Assembly: GCA_963784175.1 (NCBI GenBank)
Contig: CAWAQJ010000017.1
Location: 1-64,000 of the forward strand
Length of the DNA stretch: 64,000 nt
DNA from: JAIBJN01 sp963784175
Lineage (GTDB): Bacteria; Actinomycetota; Thermoleophilia; Gaiellales; Gaiellaceae
Reading direction: 5' to 3'
Shown: one piece after another, positions 59,221 through 64,000 of the stretch
How the letters are laid out: each line of letters starts with the position of its first letter
Numbering within the stretch: position 1 is the first letter of the stretch
Translations under genes and position numbers: made by a program
Notes under the pieces: generated by a model
What the model saw: the letters and a program-made list of their open reading frames with translations, nothing else
What the model was told of the DNA's origin: nothing
Databases searched by the model: none

Positions 59221-60389
59221 GGCTCGGCGACAGCGCGGGACGCACCGATGCGGGGCGCGTGCGCCGCCGCAACGAGGACAGCTTCGTCCTCGACCCGCCG
59301 ATCTTCGCGGTGGCCGACGGGATGGGCGGCGCGCAGGCCGGCGAGGTCGCGTCCCGGCTCGCGGCGGCGGCGTTCCGCGAGTATCACGACGCCGACCGGC
59401 TGGAGCCCGCTGAACGGGTCGAGGCGATCATCCAGGAGGCGAACCGGCGGATCTACGAGCGCGCGCGGACCGACGCCGAGGCCTCGGGGATGGGCACCAC
59501 CGTCACCGCCGCGATCCTCACGAACGGCCGCGTCTCGATCGGCCACGTCGGCGATTCGCGCGCCTACCGCATCCGCAACGGCGAGCTGGATCAGCTGACG
59601 GAGGACCACTCACTCGTCGCCGACCTCATGCGCAGCGGCCGCCTGACTCCCGAAGAGGCCGACGCGCACCCGCAGCGCTCCGTGATCACACGAGCCCTCG
59701 GGACCGACGCCGAGGTCGACGTGGACAAGGTCACGGTCGACGTGGAGCCGGGAGACGTTTTCCTGCTCTGCTCGGACGGGCTGACGACAATGGTGCCCGA
59801 GGAGGAGATCCTGAGGATCGCCCAGGAAGCCGGGACGCTCGACGAGATCGCGCGCGGCCTCGTCCGAGCGGCGAACTCCGGCGGCGGCGAGGACAACATC
59901 ACGGTCGTCCTCTTCCGGGTCGAGGGCGACGAGGCGATCGAGGAGACCCTGGTCGCCGAGCCGCCGTCCGACGCAGCCGAGGAGACGAACGAGCTCGAGG
60001 ACACGCTCACCGACATGGCGCCCGTGCAGAAGGCGGAGCCGGTCGCCGCGCAGCCGCGGCCACGCCGGAGACGGTCGCACTGGGGCCGGCGGATCCTCTG
60101 GGCGACGCTCGCGGTCGCCTTCGTCGCACTCATCCTCGGGGGAGCGCTGTTCGGGCTCTCCCGCGCCTACTTCGTCGGCGCCGACGCGGACGGCAACATC
60201 ACGGTTTACCAGGGCGTCCCCTTCGACTTCAGCGAGGGCGTCGGCCTCTACCGCGAGCGCTACGTCAGCCGCCTCCAGGCGGCCCAGCTCTCGCCGGAGG
60301 AGCGTGCGGAGCTCTTCGACCACCAGCTCGTCTCGTACGAGCGCGCCCTGTCGCGCGTGAACGGCTACGAGGCAGAGGCCGTCCCCTGA
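59217..60389 (+). CDS. pstP: PstP: PP2C Ser/Thr phosphatase
   Basis: Residues 1-240 are a PP2C phosphatase with metal-binding Asp motifs: RRRNEDSFVLD, FAVADGMGGAQAGEVAS, GHVGDSRAYRI, LCSDGLTTMV and GGGEDNITVV. A single membrane helix near residues 293-315 follows a basic stretch, and an extracytoplasmic tail of about 70 residues ends the protein. It reverses PknA/PknB phosphorylation of cell-division proteins. The ATG overlaps the fhaB stop (ATGA). Confidence 0.94.
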   Translation: MRLGDSAGRTDAGRVRRRNEDSFVLDPPIFAVADGMGGAQAGEVASRLAAAAFREYHDADRLEPAERVEAIIQEANRRIYERARTDAEASGMGTTVTAAILTNGRVSIGHVGDSRAYRIRNGELDQLTEDHSLVADLMRSGRLTPEEADAHPQRSVITRALGTDAEVDVDKVTVDVEPGDVFLLCSDGLTTMVPEEEILRIAQEAGTLDEIARGLVRAANSGGGEDNITVVLFRVEGDEAIEETLVAEPPSDAAEETNELEDTLTDMAPVQKAEPVAAQPRPRRRRSHWGRRILWATLAVAFVALILGGALFGLSRAYFVGADADGNITVYQGVPFDFSEGVGLYRERYVSRLQAAQLSPEERAELFDHQLVSYERALSRVNGYEAEAVP

Positions 60390-60396
60390 GCCGACG

Positions 60397-61680
60397 ATGA
60401 GCCTCCGCACGCGGGAGCTCCTGAATCTCGTCCTCGTCGGCCTTCTGACGGCCGCCGGCTTCGCGTCCGTCTACATCGCGCGCCAGGACGTCGTCTCCGC
60501 CGGCTCGCTCTCGTACGCGTTGTTCTTCGTCTCGCTCTTCGTCGTCGCGCACATCCTGCTGCGCGTCCGGCTCCCCGACGCGGATCCCTACCTCCTTCCG
60601 CTGGGCGGCCTCCTATGCGCCATCGGGCTCACCGAGATCTACCGCATCGACCCAGACCTGGCCTTCCGCCAGGGCCTCTGGGTCGTCGTCGGGGTGATCG
60701 CGTTCGCGGGCCTGGTGCTCTTCCTCCGGGACTACCGCGAGCTCGACAACATCAAGTACATCCTGGGCGTGTCGGCCATCGTCCTGCTCGTCCTGCCCGC
60801 GCTCCCGGGGATCGGCCGCACGATCAACGGTGCGACCCTCTGGGTCGACATCGGGCCGATCGTCTTCCAGCCCGGCGAGCTCGCCAAGGTCCTGATCGTC
60901 ATCTTCCTCGCCGGCTACCTGCGGGACAACCGGGAGATGCTCTCGTACGGCGTCGGCGGCGGCCGCCTGCCCTCGCCCAAGCACCTGGGGCCGCTGCTCC
61001 TCATCTGGGGCGGCGCGATGCTCGTGCTCTTCCAGACACGCGACCTCGGGGGTGCGCTCCTCTACTTCGCCATCTTCCTCGTCATGCTCTACACCGCCAC
61101 CGCACGCTGGTCGTTCGTGGCCGTGGGCATGGGGCTCTTCCTCGCGGGGGCCGTCGCCCTCTACCAGGTGATCCCGCACGTCCAGACCCGCGTGCAGGGC
61201 TGGCTCGACCCCTGGAGCGACCCGCAGGGGGACACGTACCAGCTCGTCCAGTCGATCTACGCGATCTCGAGCGGGGGCGTGTTCGGTTCCGGCCTCGGGA
61301 ACGGCGTCCTGCTCACGCCCGAGGGCAATCCCTACATCCCCTTCGTAGAGACCGACTTCATCTTCTCGGCGATCGCCCAGGAGCTCGGGCTGGCCGGCGC
61401 GGCGGCGGTCATCCTGCTCTACCTCCTTTTCGCCTTCCGCGGCTTCCGCGTCGCGATGATGGCCGACGACGGGTTCTCCAAGCTGCTCGCCTCCGGCCTG
61501 ACGGCAGCGGTCGCCGTCCAGGCGTTCATCATCATCGGCGGCGTCCTCGGCCTCATCCCGCTGACCGGAATCACGCTGCCCTTCGTCTCGTACGGCGGCT
61601 CCAGCGTGGTGGCCAACTTCATCGTGCTCGCCCTGCTCCTGATGGTCTCCGACCGCGTCAACCGGGGTGAACAGCGGTGA
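60397..61680 (+). CDS. rodA: RodA: SEDS-family peptidoglycan glycosyltransferase
   Basis: The 427-residue protein has about ten membrane helices. It shows GRTINGATLWVDIGPIVFQPGELAK (the SEDS region before the catalytic loop) in part, WLDPWSDPQGDTYQLVQS, GSGLGNG and FVETDFIFSAIAQELGLAG with the conserved Glu-Asp of the large loop. The end reads IPLTGITLPFVSYGGSS. SEDS proteins polymerise lipid II, paired with a class B PBP; here pbpA follows with a GTGA overlap, so the pair is made together. Confidence 0.93.
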   Translation: MSLRTRELLNLVLVGLLTAAGFASVYIARQDVVSAGSLSYALFFVSLFVVAHILLRVRLPDADPYLLPLGGLLCAIGLTEIYRIDPDLAFRQGLWVVVGVIAFAGLVLFLRDYRELDNIKYILGVSAIVLLVLPALPGIGRTINGATLWVDIGPIVFQPGELAKVLIVIFLAGYLRDNREMLSYGVGGGRLPSPKHLGPLLLIWGGAMLVLFQTRDLGGALLYFAIFLVMLYTATARWSFVAVGMGLFLAGAVALYQVIPHVQTRVQGWLDPWSDPQGDTYQLVQSIYAISSGGVFGSGLGNGVLLTPEGNPYIPFVETDFIFSAIAQELGLAGAAAVILLYLLFAFRGFRVAMMADDGFSKLLASGLTAAVAVQAFIIIGGVLGLIPLTGITLPFVSYGGSSVVANFIVLALLLMVSDRVNRGEQR

Positions 61681-63158
61681 ACCCGCAGATCCGCCGCCTG
61701 TTCTACGTCTTCGCCTTCCTGTTCGTGGCGCTGATCGCGACCGCGACGTACTGGCTCTGGCGGGCTCCCGACCTGGAGGCGCGCCAGGGGAACCCCTCGC
61801 TGGTCGTGCGCGAGCTGGAGGTCAAGCGCGGGCTCATCTACGCGGCCAACGGGACGACCGTCCTGGCGCGGAACCGCCAGCGAAAGCTCGAGGACGGCCG
61901 CACCTGGTACGTCCGGCGCTACCCGCGCGGGCCGCTCACGGCGCACCCGGTCGGCTACTCGACGATCACGCGTTCTCGCACCGGCCTCGAGCAGTCGATG
62001 AACGACTTCCTCACCGGCTCGAACGCCAACCTGAGCACGATCATCGACACGACGCTGGACAAGCTCCAGGGCATCACCCGCGAGGGGAACAACGTCGTCA
62101 CGACGCTGAACATGAACGCCCAGCGGGCGGCCATGAACGGCCTCGCCGGGGACTGCGGGGCGGCCGTGGCGCTCGACCCAACCACCGGCGCGGTCCTGGC
62201 GCTCGCCTCCTCGCCGTCGTTCCACCCGAACCTCGTCGAGGAGAACTTCGGCGCCATCGAGCGGATCACGGCGCCGTGCGAGCCCGCCGCGCCCCTACTC
62301 GACCGGGCGACGGCCGGCCGCTTCGTCCCCGGCTCGACGTTCAAGGTCATCACTGCCGCTGCCGCGATCGACACCGGCGCCTTCACGCCCGACAGCGAGT
62401 TCGACGACCCCGGCTTCTGCACGCTCTTCGGCCAGCGGGTCACCAACTTCTCCGACCAGGGCGAGCTGAACGCATTCGGCCGCGTGACCCTCGCGGAGGC
62501 GCTCGAGAACTCCATCAACTCCGTCTTTTGCAACCTCGGCAAGGAGCTGGGCGCGGACACGATCCTCGAGTACGCCGAGCGCTTCGGCTTCTACGACCGG
62601 CCGCCGATCGAGCTCCCCGCCGACGAAGTGCTCATCAGCGGCCTCTACCGCAACGGCCGCCTGTACAAGCCGGACGACCCCTCCGAGGTCGATCCCGGCC
62701 GCCTTGCCTTCGGCCAGGAGCGCCTGATCGTGACCCCGCTCCAGATGGCGCTCGTCGCCGCGGGCGTGGCGAACGACGGCGTCGTCATGGAGCCGCGGCT
62801 GGTGCAACGGATCACGGCGCCCGACGGCGACGTGATCGAGCGGTTCGGCCCGGAGGAGTGGAAGACGGCGATCGAGCCGAGTACGGCAGCCGAGCTGACC
62901 GCCATGATGACGCTGGTGGTCGAATCGGGCACGGGCACGGCTGCCCAGATTCCCGGCGTGTCCGTCGCCGGCAAGACCGGCACCGCCGAGACCGGCGCGG
63001 CCGGCCGCAACAACACGTGGTTCATCGCGTTCGCGCCCGCGGATGCGCCGAGGGTCGCCGTGGCTGTCGCGCTCACCGACCAGTCCGGCACCGGAGGCGC
63101 GACGGCGGCGCCCATAGCCAAGGAGATCATCGAAGCGGTGTTGGGGAGGAACACCTAA
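61677..63158 (+). CDS. pbpA: PbpA: class B penicillin-binding protein (transpeptidase)
   Basis: The 493-residue protein has a membrane helix near residues 9-27, a dimerisation region of about 120 residues, and a transpeptidase domain. Its catalytic motifs are PGSTFK (Ser220), SIN (Ser279) and KTGTAE (Lys433). It crosslinks peptidoglycan with its SEDS partner RodA. GTG 61677 overlaps the rodA stop. In mycobacteria PbpA is a PknB substrate, consistent with pknB following directly. Confidence 0.94.
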   Translation: MNPQIRRLFYVFAFLFVALIATATYWLWRAPDLEARQGNPSLVVRELEVKRGLIYAANGTTVLARNRQRKLEDGRTWYVRRYPRGPLTAHPVGYSTITRSRTGLEQSMNDFLTGSNANLSTIIDTTLDKLQGITREGNNVVTTLNMNAQRAAMNGLAGDCGAAVALDPTTGAVLALASSPSFHPNLVEENFGAIERITAPCEPAAPLLDRATAGRFVPGSTFKVITAAAAIDTGAFTPDSEFDDPGFCTLFGQRVTNFSDQGELNAFGRVTLAEALENSINSVFCNLGKELGADTILEYAERFGFYDRPPIELPADEVLISGLYRNGRLYKPDDPSEVDPGRLAFGQERLIVTPLQMALVAAGVANDGVVMEPRLVQRITAPDGDVIERFGPEEWKTAIEPSTAAELTAMMTLVVESGTGTAAQIPGVSVAGKTGTAETGAAGRNNTWFIAFAPADAPRVAVAVALTDQSGTGGATAAPIAKEIIEAVLGRNT

Positions 63159-63166
63159 CCTCTGTC

Positions 63167-63181
63167 GAAGGTCCAACCTTC
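63167..63181 (+). promoter_or_regulatory. Small hairpin abutting the pknB start
   Basis: GAAGGT pairs perfectly with ACCTTC around CCA, and the ATG follows immediately at 63182. The only ribosome-site-like bases (GAAGG) are in the left arm, so the stem would hide them. This could restrain pknB translation unless ribosomes leaving pbpA, 8 bp upstream, open it. Confidence 0.4.
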
Positions 63182-64000
63182 ATGGCCGGCCTCTCGGACA
63201 CCCTCATAAACACGCTCTTCGACGGCCGCTACCGGATCCTGCGCAAGCTCGGCTCCGGCGGCATGGCCAACGTCTACCTCGCCGAGGACGAGGAGCTCGG
63301 GCGCCGCGTCGCGATCAAGATCCTCAACGAGCGCTACGCGGGCGACGACCTCTTCATCGAGCGCTTCCGCCGCGAGGCGAAGTCAGCAGCCGGGCTGTCG
63401 CACCCAAACATCGTCTCCATCTACGACCGCGGCGAGGCCGAGGGGACGTACTACATCGCCATGGAGGTGATCGAGGGCCGCAGCCTCAAGGAGCTGATCA
63501 TGACCCACGGCGCGCTCCCGGTGCACACGGCGATCGGGTACGCCAAGCAGCTCCTCGAGGCCCTCCGCTTCGCGCACCGCCACGGGATCATCCACCGCGA
63601 CATCAAGCCGCACAACGTGCTCGTCTCCGCCGACCAGCAGGTGAAGGCGAACGAGCCGCGGCTGAAGGTGACGGACTTCGGCATCGCGCGGCACGGCGCC
63701 TCGCAGATGACCGAGGCCGGCTCGATCATGGGCACCGCGCAGTACCTCTCTCCCGAGCAGGCCCGCGGCGCGCCGGTGACGGCCGCGTCCGACCTCTACT
63801 CGGCCGGCGTCGTGCTCTACGAGATGCTCACGGGCAAGGTGCCGTTCACCGGCGACTCGGCGATCGAGATCGCCATGAAGCACGTGAACGAGCTGCCGAA
63901 GCCGCCGTCGAGCCTGCGCCCGGAGATTCCGCCCGAGCTCGACCAGATCGTCCTGCGCGCCCTCGCCAAGGATCCTGAGGACCGCTACCAGACCGCCGAG
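63182..64000 (+). CDS. pknB: PknB-like Ser/Thr protein kinase (truncated by window end)
   Basis: The first 273 residues are visible: LGSGGMANVYLAEDEELGRRVAIKIL (G loop and Lys) in part, HRDIKPHNVL near residue 138, KVTDFGIARHG (Mg loop) and GTAQYLSPEQARG. These are a complete Hanks-type kinase domain up to its last helix. Family members continue with a juxtamembrane Thr-rich part, one helix and PASTA repeats that bind muropeptides; these lie outside the window. The frame is open at 64000. It closes the conserved phosphorylation and wall-synthesis cluster. Confidence 0.94.
   Translation, partial: MAGLSDTLINTLFDGRYRILRKLGSGGMANVYLAEDEELGRRVAIKILNERYAGDDLFIERFRREAKSAAGLSHPNIVSIYDRGEAEGTYYIAMEVIEGRSLKELIMTHGALPVHTAIGYAKQLLEALRFAHRHGIIHRDIKPHNVLVSADQQVKANEPRLKVTDFGIARHGASQMTEAGSIMGTAQYLSPEQARGAPVTAASDLYSAGVVLYEMLTGKVPFTGDSAIEIAMKHVNELPKPPSSLRPEIPPELDQIVLRALAKDPEDRYQTAE

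Noticed and set aside
1..64000. CRISPR arrays, tRNA or rRNA genes, insertion sequences and attachment sites.
   Set aside because: I saw no regularly spaced repeats, cloverleaf sequences, rRNA signatures, transposases or integrases; a covariance-model scan would be the decisive check for tRNAs.

Overview
The window is a high-GC, gene-dense piece of an actinobacterial chromosome. Almost every gene abuts or overlaps its neighbour through ATGA or GTGA junctions. Diagnostic loci are the fhaA-fhaB-pstP-rodA-pbpA-pknB cluster in its usual actinobacterial order, an opcA gene beside zwf, a PdtaS/PdtaR-like kinase and ANTAR regulator pair, and an ECF41-type sigma factor. A deep-branching lineage such as Thermoleophilia is my guess, not something shown by the sequence. 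I see no rRNA, tRNA, CRISPR array, insertion sequence or phage genes.

Layout. (1) 1-11458 (+): a carbohydrate or sugar-acid catabolic operon. It has a DeoR repressor, two xylose-isomerase-like epimerases, two Gfo/Idh/MocA dehydrogenases, a DhnA/LsrF-type aldolase, a creatininase-fold hydrolase, a cupin, an AGPS/GlcD-like FAD enzyme, and two copies of a UPF0261 (Tm-1-like) protein. The first copy and the start of the next gene are broken by many frame changes within about 810 bp. (2) 11471-16042: glycolate oxidase glcD-glcE-glcF (-), divergent from a PfkB sugar kinase. (3) 16128-24720: a membrane or secreted pair, a ureohydrolase, an epimerase divergent from an ECF41 sigma factor with mirror-image ECF41 promoters, 2-oxoglutarate dehydrogenase E1, and a DUF4395-thioredoxin fusion. 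(4) 25004-30098 (+): cytochrome oxidase subunits II and I, heme O synthase, a 38-residue membrane peptide and an amidase. (5) 30070-38290 (-): a complete pentose-phosphate operon tkt-tal-pgi-gnd-zwf-opcA-pgl. (6) 38357-48680: an ABC-F protein, a putative HExxH protein, then a signalling island with two histidine kinases, an ANTAR regulator, a lone receiver, an OmpR-type regulator and a divergent pair of degenerate receivers. (7) 48808-53587: two unlike type I glutamine synthetases flanking an ABC exporter; their leaders carry hairpins and terminators. (8) 53628-64000: HNH nuclease, acetyltransferase, DUF4446 and CARDB-like anchored proteins, a polytopic Ser/Thr kinase, then the FHA / phosphatase / RodA / PBP / PknB cell-envelope cluster, cut by the window end inside pknB.

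No stretch over 300 bp lacks a gene. The largest gaps (24721-25003 and 51886-52144) hold strong inverted repeats and terminators and are annotated. The most interesting signals are the twin ECF41 promoters, three conserved genes whose only well-placed start codons are near-cognates of ATG, the attenuator-like leader of the second glutamine synthetase whose adenylylation Tyr is Phe, and the Asp-to-Glu receiver pair.
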